This document shows positions 53,846-61,629 of a stretch of DNA of 64,000 nucleotides, piece by piece. The position numbers and the translations under genes were made by a program. This DNA comes from Egbenema bharatensis. GTDB lineage: Bacteria > Cyanobacteriota > Cyanobacteriia > Elainellales > Elainellaceae. The stretch is taken from positions 6,448,001-6,512,000 of the forward strand of contig NZ_CP182236.1 in the NCBI RefSeq assembly GCF_048077055.1. Reading direction: 5' to 3'. Numbering within the stretch: position 1 is the stretch's first letter; each line of letters begins with the position of its first letter. Below the pieces are notes generated by a model. It was not told where the DNA came from, searched no databases, and worked only from the letters and a program-made list of their open reading frames with translations.

Positions 53846-54712
53846 ATGAAATTAACCATCGCAGATTACAAAGGCAAACTTAGGATCAGATATCAGTTAC
53901 AGGGTAAGACTCAAACGATTTCGACAGGGTTAAACCCCGATCCTCATGGTTATCAAAGGGCAGAGTTGCTAAAACGGCAGATTCAAATCGATGCTGAAAC
54001 TGGGCATCTCAAGCCTGGTGAGGTTTATCGCTCCATGCTTGACCCTGCCAGATATGCAGATTTAACCTCGGTTAAAACTAAGGTTAAACGTGAGCCTTAC
54101 AAAACTAACCGCAAAATCCACCGGGAACCGCTCACTGATACACAGATCAAAAAGCTGATTGCCGCTTTTTACGAAAATTCTTTCGATTTGAATGCTTCCC
54201 ACTATGCACCCTGGTTAGAATTTTTAGCTTTGACAGGTTGCCGCCCAGCAGAAGCGATCGGGCTTCGTAAATCTGACATAGATTTTTCTTCTGAATCGAT
54301 TCAGATAGCTAGAGCATTAGCACGACAGAGGAATAATTCGGCAAGTTCAGCCCGGATCAAAAAAGGAACGAAAAATGGCAAGATCCGGTTTCTGCCCATG
54401 TCAAAAAAACTTTTAACCCTGGTTAAAACTCAAGTTAAAACCTCCCCAACTGATCTTGTATTCCCCAGTCCCAAGGGTTTAGCTATTGACGATCGCAATT
54501 TTTCCAAACGGATTTATAAACCATACCTAAAAGCTCTGGGACTGCCTAACCGTGACCTCTATAATTTACGCCATGCTTTTGTAACGCGGGCCCTAAAGCA
54601 AGGGATGAGCGTGGTTCATGTTGCCTATTTGATCGGTGATAGCCCAGCAAGTGTGACTAAATTTTATGCTCATTCGGTACGTCCTGATGAGTTGCCACCT
54701 ATACCGGATTGA
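53846..54712 (+). CDS. int: tyrosine recombinase / phage integrase
   Basis: A 288-residue site-specific recombinase (ATG 53846). The N-terminal arm-binding part is MKLTIADYKGKLRIRYQLQG. The catalytic domain shows the first Arg in LTGCRPAEAIGL, a basic beta strand near KKGTKNGKIRFLPM, LYNLRHAFVTRAL for the His-x-x-Arg region, and the Tyr nucleophile in VTKFYAHSV. It should integrate the element into the adjacent tRNA-Ala gene. It carries four of the AACC-type palindromes in its coding sequence. A hairpin follows the stop. Confidence 0.9.
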   Translation: MKLTIADYKGKLRIRYQLQGKTQTISTGLNPDPHGYQRAELLKRQIQIDAETGHLKPGEVYRSMLDPARYADLTSVKTKVKREPYKTNRKIHREPLTDTQIKKLIAAFYENSFDLNASHYAPWLEFLALTGCRPAEAIGLRKSDIDFSSESIQIARALARQRNNSASSARIKKGTKNGKIRFLPMSKKLLTLVKTQVKTSPTDLVFPSPKGLAIDDRNFSKRIYKPYLKALGLPNRDLYNLRHAFVTRALKQGMSVVHVAYLIGDSPASVTKFYAHSVRPDELPPIPD

Positions 54713-54718
54713 GAAAAA

Positions 54719-54739
54719 AACCCGGTTAAAACCGGGGTT
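54719..54739. terminator. terminator hairpin after integrase
   Basis: CCCGGTT-AA-AACCGGG, a perfect 7-bp stem with a two-base spacer, built from the element's own AACC/GGTT words. It lies just behind the integrase stop and between two convergent genes. No long T run, so its strength is uncertain. Confidence 0.4.
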
Positions 54740-54747
54740 AAACACGT

Positions 54748-54975
54748 TCAATTTTGAGATTTCTTTGTAGGTTGCCAAGTGTATGGTTGAAAACCGGGAA
54801 TTCCATGTTTCTCGTCATCCTGTAACAGGACATTGAGATAATCAACTGCCGTAGCAACATCTTGTATTTTCTCCTGGTGGTCATCTAGCTCAAGTGCCTG
54901 GGACAACAGGTTAAGCGATTCGAGAATGGTTTTGTTAACTGGGTCGATCGAAATAAATCTGTTTTGCATTGTCAT
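54748..54975 (-). CDS. small hypothetical phage protein
   Basis: A 75-residue protein. The start ATG 54975 is fixed by AAGGAGG eight bases upstream. It has MQNRFISIDPVNKTILESLNLLSQALELDDHQEKIQDVATAVDYL in its first 50 residues, which looks like two amphipathic helices, and a polar tail. I do not recognise a family. It ends facing the integrase gene. Confidence 0.6.
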   Translation of the reverse strand: MTMQNRFISIDPVNKTILESLNLLSQALELDDHQEKIQDVATAVDYLNVLLQDDEKHGIPGFQPYTWQPTKKSQN

Positions 54976-55302
54976 TAAATTCACCTCCTTAGTTTTCTTG
55001 AGAGTAGTCAAACCTGGGTTAAAATCAGTTAAAACTTCATTAAAAATGTGGGTCAACTTATCCCTTGCTGGGTTAATTTGCCCTGCGCCCTTTGGTTAAA
55101 GTGCTAATATTACAATTCAATTTTAACTCTCTCCATAGTCAAGGGACAACGCGGATCAAATTGGGACAGCTAACCGTCCTAAAATGGGTCATTTTGGGCA
55201 CAATTTTTGACTGAAATTTACCTGCTTATCCTGTGAGAATTGCATCATGTGTTGATTTTTGCAGGAAAATAAGGCTCAAATTTCATCAGGCTGTTACCAA
55301 TC

Positions 55303-55425
55303 GTATACGAACCGTATACAACTGGTTAATAATTCCTAAAAAAACTAGGAAAATGATAAGAATAACTAATCATTTGTGTGCAAGGTGTATACGAGATGTA
55401 TACGAGATGTATACGAGGTGTATAC
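55303..55425. promoter_or_regulatory. phased GTATAC box arrays (operator or iteron-like)
   Basis: GTATAC occurs at 55303 and 55314, then at 55387, 55398, 55409 and 55420. All neighbouring boxes within a group are exactly 11 bp apart, about one helical turn, with spacer CGAGAT/CGAGGT. They lie in an 800-base gene-free stretch (55060-55888) between minus-strand genes. A dimeric regulator or a replication initiator could bind one face of the DNA. I see no other gene in this stretch. Confidence 0.6.
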
Positions 55426-55840
55426 AAATTATACTTTGCTTAAAATCAAATCGGGTTTACATACCAAAAACATAGGTTATCTGTCAAGAGTCTTTGTACT
55501 TAAATTAGACTTGTGACTCATACGGATTTGTTATATGAGAATATGATAAAATAGTAACAGCGAGAAAAGAACCAAACAATTTTATAAAATTGGCGTTCTA
55601 ATCTCACTTAAAACCAAGGTTAAACAACCTTTCAACATAGACTGATTCACTCAATGAATTCCGCCTTCCTTCGGACAAGGAAATCTCAATAGAGTGATTC
55701 TCTTACGAATCAACCCAAAAAGTTATAAGCTACTTTCACAAAAGGCTGGACAATCAATTTTTTTTAGGTGTTCTCAAACCTCAACATGGGAACTACCAGG
55801 GCATAGGCTTGACCGAAATAGTGCCCCAAATCAGATAGGT

Positions 55841-55866
55841 AAGGGGCGACCGATCGCCCCTTTTGT
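55841..55866. terminator. terminator hairpin beside the PLD gene end
   Basis: AAGGGGCGA-CCGA-TCGCCCCTT followed by TTG on the plus strand. It lies 27 bases past the stop of the minus-strand PLD gene and may act in both directions. Confidence 0.55.
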
Positions 55867-55888
55867 ATTAGTTTCAACCAGGGTTTAA

Positions 55889-56680
55889 TCAAAATTTGAA
55901 CGGATTGGCATCCTCTAAATTTTGGTTTTTAGCCTGATAAGATCTGAGTTTTGATTTCTCCTTTTTAGTCCGTTTTTTGGGAATTACACTCAGGATTTCA
56001 GAGGGTTTTTTATGCCCCTTAAAACCGGGGTTAACTTGAGATTCTTTACTGAGATCTGAGAATTGAACTGAACCAAAGTTGTTCTTAAATTTAACTGGGG
56101 TTAAACTATCTAAGTTCCTGAAAAACTGGTATTTATGCTCTAGCTGTTGAAGTATTTGAGGGTTACGACTGTGGTTGAAAACATAGATCTCGTTTGACTG
56201 TTTTCTGAGGGCTTGTGTCCAGTTGGCTGATCCTCCTAAGCCCGCCTTTAAGTTCTCCTCAGCGTCATAGAGCAGCAGCAGTTTTGAGTGCAACAGATCG
56301 TGTTTATCCTGGGGGCTTCCTGTTTCCCATAGCTGATGTCGGGCTACGAATTGCTTCAGCAGTTCTAGCAACTTTGGGAACCGATCAAGTTTTCCTTGTT
56401 CATATTGGATCTGCAAATCCTGTGACTGTAGAATGATCTCTACTTTGGGCTTATCCAGGAACAGCTTTAGCAGTTTTTTATTAGTAAACTCATAAGCCAG
56501 TGACTTAATAATCGGGTAAGGTCTGATCAGTTGCAGAACTTGAGTTTCTAGAGTTGGTGTTTCTAACCTGGGTTTAACTTCCCACTGATTAGATTTCGAT
56601 CGCGGATCAGACCGATACGATTTTTTGTAACTCTCTTCGTATGGGTCAAGTAGAATCTCGGTGTTGTAAACATTAATCAT
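55889..56680 (-). CDS. PLD-family nuclease-like protein
   Basis: A 263-residue protein (ATG 56680, overlapping the end of the RHH gene; TTG 56686 is also possible). The single HKD motif is DLLHSKLLLLYDAEENLKAGLGGSANWT, with His, Lys, Asp and the GSAN turn in place. Bacterial single-HKD proteins are usually dimeric phosphodiesterases acting on DNA, such as Nuc or BfiI. The C-terminal 60 residues are very basic (KKRTKKEKSKLRSYQAK), fitting nucleic-acid binding. It is third in a minus-strand operon. Confidence 0.78.
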   Translation of the reverse strand: MINVYNTEILLDPYEESYKKSYRSDPRSKSNQWEVKPRLETPTLETQVLQLIRPYPIIKSLAYEFTNKKLLKLFLDKPKVEIILQSQDLQIQYEQGKLDRFPKLLELLKQFVARHQLWETGSPQDKHDLLHSKLLLLYDAEENLKAGLGGSANWTQALRKQSNEIYVFNHSRNPQILQQLEHKYQFFRNLDSLTPVKFKNNFGSVQFSDLSKESQVNPGFKGHKKPSEILSVIPKKRTKKEKSKLRSYQAKNQNLEDANPFKF

Positions 56681-56861
56681 CCTCAAATCCCTCCTCCAAA
56701 AGTTGCTGTAGCACTGACCTAATAAACACGCTACGGGTTAAACCTGCCTTGTCAGCTAATTTATCAAGTTGGTCTAGCTGTTCTGAGGTAAACCGGATCG
56801 AAAATGTGCGATCGTAATTGAGCTTTTGCCCTGCTTGGGCCTGTATTTTCTTAAGCAACAT
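56673..56861 (-). CDS. ribbon-helix-helix DNA-binding protein
   Basis: A 62-residue protein. YDRTFSIRFTSEQLDQLDKLADKAGLTRSVFIRSVLQQLLEEG is a complete MetJ/Arc-type fold: one strand, two helices with the conserved hydrophobic pattern. It overlaps genes on both sides, so the three form one operon. It is the best candidate in the window to bind the palindromes at 57328 or the GTATAC boxes, but this is inference. Confidence 0.8.
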   Translation of the reverse strand: MLLKKIQAQAGQKLNYDRTFSIRFTSEQLDQLDKLADKAGLTRSVFIRSVLQQLLEEGFEDD

Positions 56862-57294
56862 TTTTAATCACCCCTCTAACAAAACTCTTAACAAAGGTTA
56901 AAACTTCTTTGACTGAAATTGTGTTTGTTTTTTCATCAGTTTCAGGCAAATCGTAAACCTGATGAATTAAAAAGTTATAGGGGTGATCTTCAATCCAGCA
57001 AAACATAACAACATTGATTGCTAAAGCTGTGAGATCTTCCCACTCCTCTACTACGTCCTGGGGGAACCTGTAGGGGTTTAATTCCTCAACCTGACGTAGT
57101 TGCCCGTTTTGAAAAATCAGGATACTTCCTGGGGCAAAACCTAGCCGTAGAATCGATCTGTTGAACTGCTTAGGTGTGTAGATTGTCTCGCCTTCAAGTT
57201 CCAGGGGGAAATCCATTTCAATTCGATCGTTACAAAATTGCTGTTGCTGCTCTGGTGAGAATTCAATCCTTGGTTTTTGCCTTAAAGCTGTCAT
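56851..57294 (-). CDS. hypothetical phage protein
   Basis: A 147-residue acidic protein, MTALRQKPRIEFSPEQQQQFCNDR at the start and EVLTFVKSFVRGVIKNVA at the end. No domain is recognised. AGGAGATT precedes the ATG. It is the first gene of the minus-strand operon with the RHH and PLD genes, and a perfect 17-bp palindrome lies 34 bases upstream of its start. Confidence 0.65.
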   Translation of the reverse strand: MTALRQKPRIEFSPEQQQQFCNDRIEMDFPLELEGETIYTPKQFNRSILRLGFAPGSILIFQNGQLRQVEELNPYRFPQDVVEEWEDLTALAINVVMFCWIEDHPYNFLIHQVYDLPETDEKTNTISVKEVLTFVKSFVRGVIKNVA

Positions 57295-57327
57295 AAATTA
57301 ATCTCCTTTTGTACTCTCCCTACACTA

Positions 57328-57344
57328 TAACACAAATTGTGTTA
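57328..57344. promoter_or_regulatory. perfect palindromic operator between divergent genes
   Basis: TAACACAAATTGTGTTA, a 17-base palindrome centred on one A, in the 84-base gap between two divergent genes. TATGAT at 57343 could be a plus-strand -10 element overlapping it, and TATAAC lies on the other side. Likely site for a dimeric repressor. Confidence 0.6.
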
Positions 57345-57378
57345 TGATCAAGAGGTAGTTAAGAAAAGGGAAATCTAA

Positions 57379-57819
57379 ATGTCTAATTTTTTGGACAGAT
57401 CACTAACCAATCATTCACGGTTTGTCAGCAAGACTGGCAGATGGGCTGATTGTTTCGTGGACTTCTATCACAGAGGTTCTAAGCAATCTAAGGTTAAGCC
57501 TAGTAAGCACTTACAAAAGCTCCAGCGATCTCTATCTGATTCTTTTACAGATGAAGAATGGATCGATGCTGTGTTTTGGGTAACTCGTAGATTCTCACCA
57601 GCTTCAGTTCTTGAATGCTTTGAGTTTTTCTATGATGTCTATTATGGTAGTGGTAATTTTTCCTGGCTCAAACTTGGCTTCTATCATAAAAAATACCTGA
57701 AAAGTTCTGTTTTAGTTAAGATTTTTCAATCCCATGACTATTACAAGCATCCAAAATGGTTCCCGCAAGGGAGAGGTCATGTCTACATCATCCAACAGGT
57801 GAAATACCCTACCAAATAA
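57379..57819 (+). CDS. hypothetical phage protein
   Basis: A 146-residue basic, aromatic-rich protein (MSNFLDRSLTNHSRFVSKTGRWADCF; WFPQGRGHVYIIQQVKYPTK at the end). AAAAGGGAAAT before the ATG is a weak ribosome site. No family is recognised. It is transcribed divergently from the RHH operon across the palindromic operator and ends at a clear terminator, so it is probably a single-gene unit. Confidence 0.65.
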   Translation: MSNFLDRSLTNHSRFVSKTGRWADCFVDFYHRGSKQSKVKPSKHLQKLQRSLSDSFTDEEWIDAVFWVTRRFSPASVLECFEFFYDVYYGSGNFSWLKLGFYHKKYLKSSVLVKIFQSHDYYKHPKWFPQGRGHVYIIQQVKYPTK

Positions 57820-57823
57820 ACAT

Positions 57824-57849
57824 AAAGAGGGGTTAACGCCCCTCTTTTT
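57824..57849 (+). terminator. intrinsic terminator
   Basis: AAAGAGGGG-TTAACG-CCCCTCTTT followed by TT; a perfect 9-bp stem five bases after the preceding stop codon. The 300 bases beyond hold three AACC-type palindromes and the leader of the coat gene. Confidence 0.8.
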
Positions 57850-58556
57850 AATGGTTTTAACCTGCGATCAACCAGGATTGCAGGATTTGAAATTTTAAGG
57901 CTGGTTTTAACTGGGTTGTAGCGATCGAACTAACGGGGGATCTAACCCCAGTTAGAATATTTGTCAAACCAAGGTTAAAATATTAATAGAGTCATAGAAT
58001 TTTCTTGACCGCAATGTGATAGAAACTGTAACTCTAAAAATAAATCCTTTAACTGGGTTGATCGCAATGTAAAACCGGGGTTAACGGTGAGGAAATTTTT
58101 AAGAGCAATTCGAGAAAAGATCCTTTGATTTGTTAAAAATTAACTTCAAAGGAGAAGTGGTAAATTTGAATCCTAACGTAAATATTCCAGAATCTTTGGC
58201 TAACGTAGCACCCGTTATTTTGGGAGAGGCTTTAGAAATTTGGCGTGGACAAACTCCCCTCTTGAGTGCAGGCGTAGTTACTGACTACAGCTCTGATCTC
58301 GCTGAGAAGGGTGAGGCTGTAGATCTGCCAGATGTGCAACCGATGGAAGCTTTCGACATTGTACCAGATCCGAATCTGGTTCCCGAATCTGAAAAACCTG
58401 ATGTAGAAAACCGTAGAATCGTGCTTGACCAACATAAAGGCGCAAGTTTCAACCTCACACAAGCAGAATACGCGACAATTGAGCAGGGCAAAGTCATTCC
58501 TGGTGCTGTAACTCGCGCTGCTGAAGCACTGGTAAAACAGGTAAACGAGGCAGTAT

Positions 58557-59794
58557 CAGTAGATCGCAAATTCATTCTAGAGAGGGTAAATAGATGGCTG
58601 TGATGACTGGGAAATGTCGCTCGACAGCCTGAGAGAGAAACTCCAACATGGTCTTGAGACTAAAGAGTTCTCGGTAAACGACCCGTCCTCCTCGTTGAGT
58701 ACGGCTCACAAAGAACCAGAGCAAATACACCCAGAGATTGACCAAAATAAACGCCAGAGCCACAAACAGCAAACGGGTGACTGGATTCTTGCTCGTGGTG
58801 CGGATACGGCACCCATTTTTCATCCTGTAGCTGGTCTCGATACCGAAACGGTCTTTGTAATGCTGATGCATCTGCTCCAAAGCAACCCTCACACGATGCA
58901 CCACGTATAGGGTGTATTGGATACCATGTTTCCCTTTGAACCCTTTGTAATAGCTGCAAATCACCCGCATCTGACAGGTAACTGAACCATATTGAGGGCT
59001 GTTGAGGGTATAACGGGTGGCATAACTTTTGCGCCCAATCAACAACTGGCGAGTACCTCCACGTTTGCCTCGAATTACCGCAGGCATGAGAAACGGAATA
59101 TTGAGAGCTTTGAGCCAACGAATGACTGGTACACTATAGAACCCACGGTCAAGATAAAGCCGTTTGACGCGGACTCGTAAGGGAGTCAGCATGGCTAATA
59201 AATAAGTGATGGTTGCAACCAATGTTTCATGCCGATGCACGGCATGAATACCCAAAGTAACCCGTTTGTTACGACAAATCACATAGACGGTGGCATAGGC
59301 AAAGAACGAAGTCGTGCCTGCCTTAGCTTGAGAGCGGTAGATGTAAGGCTCAGTGGCGACGTTCACACTGCCGTAATAGGGAATCAGATGGAGGTCAATG
59401 GCAATACGATGCTTGCCCTTACGAATTTTTGGGGGGATGCGGCTTTGCAGAGCGGCATTGAGTTGAGATTCCAGAGTTGTGATATCGTCTAACTTATCGA
59501 GATGATAGCGAATGCCATTGCCACTGGGTACGCCCTCCAATCGTTGTGTTGTGTGTTCAATGCTATCGCTGCGACTGGCGGCCCGTAGCAAAATCTCAAA
59601 CAGATCTTGGAGTGTGTATCCACCTTGCATGTCCAGGGATAAGTGTTCCAATAGGCAGTCGAGGGCTACCTCCAACGTCGCTTCATCCGTCAAAGCTGGA
59701 GCAGGCGATAATGAACTTGGGTAGATCGTCATGGCTTTGTTTTAATGCGTTTAGCCTGACCCTACCCCTTTCCTAGAGAATTTGCGATCTACTG
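58557..59794. mobile_element. ISH3-like insertion sequence
   Basis: 1238 bp with 17-bp perfect terminal inverted repeats starting CAGTAGATCGCAAATTC. It is flanked by a 5-bp direct repeat AGTAT (58552-58556 and 59795-59799). It carries one transposase gene on the minus strand. Size, inverted repeats and 5-bp target duplication fit the ISH3 family. It carries none of the AACC words typical of its host element, so it arrived later. Confidence 0.92.
58572..59732 (-). CDS. DDE transposase (ISH3-like)
   Basis: A 386-residue transposase. A probable first catalytic Asp is in HRIAIDLHLIPYYG, the second in VKRLYLDRGFYSVPV, and the Glu in HYKDRFGIETSYRMKNG (YREK-like region). The start is ATG 59732. 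The stop codon lies inside the left inverted repeat. The length and motifs are complete, so the element may still be active. Confidence 0.9.
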   Translation of the reverse strand: MTIYPSSLSPAPALTDEATLEVALDCLLEHLSLDMQGGYTLQDLFEILLRAASRSDSIEHTTQRLEGVPSGNGIRYHLDKLDDITTLESQLNAALQSRIPPKIRKGKHRIAIDLHLIPYYGSVNVATEPYIYRSQAKAGTTSFFAYATVYVICRNKRVTLGIHAVHRHETLVATITYLLAMLTPLRVRVKRLYLDRGFYSVPVIRWLKALNIPFLMPAVIRGKRGGTRQLLIGRKSYATRYTLNSPQYGSVTCQMRVICSYYKGFKGKHGIQYTLYVVHRVRVALEQMHQHYKDRFGIETSYRMKNGCRIRTTSKNPVTRLLFVALAFILVNLWVYLLWFFVSRTQRGGRVVYRELFSLKTMLEFLSQAVERHFPVITAIYLPSLE

Positions 59795-60651
59795 AGTATG
59801 GCAAGCTTATGTGCAGGCTCAAAACGTTGTTGGTCAACCGGGAACAGCCCTGTTTACTAACGATTCCAAGGCACTGTTGCAAGCCCGGAAGCGGTTGAAT
59901 CAGATTCATGCTCCGCAGACCGATAGGTTTCTGGTAGTCGATGTTGACACCGAAACGGATATGACGGAACTGGTTGAGAAACAAAATGGGCCTCTGTCTT
60001 TGCAAAGTCCTTTTGCGCTGGGTCAGCGGCTCGGCTTCAATTGCTACTACGATGTCTACAATCCCATGCATGAAGCGGGTTCGGCTTCTAGCAATGAGAA
60101 CTTGGTGGTCGGGTCGGCACAGGTTGAAACGGTTATTGTTTCTACGCAATACTTGGGGATTAATCTCAAGGGTGATGTGAAACAGTATTACTTAAATATC
60201 GATGAAGCTACCTCCGGTGAAACGATCCATAAGGGTGACATCCTTCAGATTGCTGGAGTGCCCGGATATGTGAACGCCCTGGAAGATGCTGAAGCAGAAG
60301 CCGGAGTTATTCGTGTCCTAATCGATCGCTATGTGGATGCACAGGAAGCCGCCGCCGTGACTGTCTATCCTGATCACGTCATTAGTCTTGCCGGACACCG
60401 TTCTGCTATCGGTATGGCCGTTCGCAACCTTGGCAACTCGATTCCAGATAAAGGGATTTCGACTTCGATGACTGATGAAAGTGGGTTGACTCTAACTTTG
60501 GATTACTACCCTGGTTTCAAAATGGGTACATGGGTACTATCTTGTCTGTTCGGAACATCGGTAATCCGTCCCGAAGCACTGGTAAAGCTGATTAGTTGAT
60601 GACTTGAGGGTTACATCAAAAAGTCATAGTTAATTTCCTCCTAAAAAGATG

Positions 60652-60675
60652 CCTCTCCATTTCTGGAGAGGTTTT
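60652..60675 (+). terminator. terminator after coat gene
   Basis: CCTCTCCA-TTTC-TGGAGAGG followed by TTTTC; a perfect 8-bp stem about 50 bases after the coat stop codon. Confidence 0.8.
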
Positions 60676-61138
60676 CTTATGTTTAACCCCAGTTTTAGGG
60701 CTTATTAACCTATGCACGTTCAAAATGCTTCACCGTTCTAAGAGCCGTGAAGGGGCTTTAATTTTCGATCGAACACTACATCAAAAAAAGGTTTAAGGTC
60801 TGTTCTAGAGCCTGCTAGGTAAGGCTGGTTGGATGTTGAGTTAAAGTCTAGTTTAACTGGGGTTGATCACAGGTTGAAACAGTTTGTTCTTAATCCCTAC
60901 CGGGGGGGTAGGACTTCAACAGTCCCACTGTTGATGCTGGCAAACCCAGCAAATCATCCTAACCGAAGTCTGACTTTGATTATGAAAGAAGCCTGGATTC
61001 TCTAGCCGCGCAGCGATTAGAAACAAACTAAAAAAAACCCCCTTTCATTGCGTCCGGGAGGTTTCCTCAGTTTTGTACAACTTACAACTCTGTAGTGAAT
61101 TAAGGAGTTCTACTACACCTCTATCATAACAACAAAAA
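60676..61138. other. gene-free region with a cluster of small hairpins
   Basis: No coding frame is convincing. Around 60895-60960 three hairpins follow each other: CTACC/GGTAG, CAACAGT-CCC-ACTGTTG and TGCTGG-CAAAC-CCAGCA. They could be part of a structured RNA or a packaging signal; nothing decides between these. Two AACC-type palindromes lie at 60685 and 60857. Confidence 0.35.
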
Positions 61139-61157
61139 CCCGCTTTTTTAGAGCGGG
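61139..61157 (-). terminator. terminator of the terminase operon
   Basis: On the minus strand CCCGCT-CTAAAAA-AGCGGG followed by TTTTTG. It lies about 60 bases beyond the last gene of the minus-strand terminase operon. Confidence 0.75.
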
Positions 61158-61215
61158 AAATTTAGTTAGTTAATCCAAGATTCTAAATCTATGATTACCT
61201 ATATTTTAACCTGAG

Positions 61216-61629
61216 TTAGCCTGTTTTTCTCAACCACCGATCAATTCGAGTTGCAGGTACAGAAAATAACGGGTTTTGAGTGAGTAACAGTTCCAATTCA
61301 TCGTGGTCTTTAGGGAAGTTTAACCCAGGTTTTAACCTTATTCCTCGGAAGGTTTTACCCCTGTTTAACTTCATCCTATTCTCCATAACTCGCTTGACCG
61401 TATTCGCAGGTTGAACAATAACCTGTCCATAATAAGACCTCAACCAGCAATAGCCCTTTGACATTGCTTGGGTGTTGATTGAGTTATAGCCTGGGAAGGT
61501 GACACCTTCTTTCGTACTATAAAGAAACCTGAGAATTTTCTCAGATTCAGCCAATAATTCTTCCCTAATTTCCTGGGTTTTAACCCCAGTTTTACCTTTA
61601 TTAAACTCATAATCAAACTCGGTATTCAA
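61216..61629 (-). CDS. hypothetical phage protein after terminase
   Basis: A 137-residue basic protein. TTG 61629 is chosen because AAGGAGGA lies seven to eight bases upstream; the frame itself is open further, to 61680. It overlaps the terminase end by 17 bp. It contains ESEKILRFLYSTKEGVTFPGY and YYGQVIVQPANTVKRVMENRMKL, with no recognised domain. The position after the large terminase subunit suggests a packaging or head role, but that is only position. Confidence 0.6.
   Translation of the reverse strand: MNTEFDYEFNKGKTGVKTQEIREELLAESEKILRFLYSTKEGVTFPGYNSINTQAMSKGYCWLRSYYGQVIVQPANTVKRVMENRMKLNRGKTFRGIRLKPGLNFPKDHDELELLLTQNPLFSVPATRIDRWLRKTG

Larger units (their letters stand above)
58166..60599 (+). 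pseudogene. P22-like major coat protein gene, interrupted by an IS
   Basis: Two halves, 58166-58556 and 59800-60599, join in frame when the IS and one AGTAT copy are removed (AVNEAV-WQAY-VQAQNVVG), giving about 396 residues. TTG 58166 has GGAG 11 bases upstream; TTG 58130 is an alternative. The fold resembles the P22 coat protein (gp5): NIPESLANVAPVILGEALEI at the start, GDILQIAGVPGYVNALEDAE in the middle and FGTSVIRPEALVKL at the end. It would build the capsid shell; the insertion should prevent that. Confidence 0.82.

Noticed and set aside
53697..54712. tRNA-linked CRISPR-associated or Tn7-like transposon
   Set aside because: A tyrosine integrase is present, but no TnsA/B/C, TniQ or Cas genes; phage coat and terminase genes explain the element.
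55303..55425. Possible CRISPR array
   Set aside because: The repeated unit is only 6 bases with 5-base spacers; no repeat-spacer structure and no cas genes nearby.
55233..55475. Plus-strand open frame across the GTATAC boxes
   Set aside because: No ribosome site, odd composition, and the frame is explained by the repeated GTATACGAGAT units.
58614..59776. Plus-strand frames inside the insertion sequence
   Set aside because: All lie opposite the complete transposase gene and share no recognisable domain.
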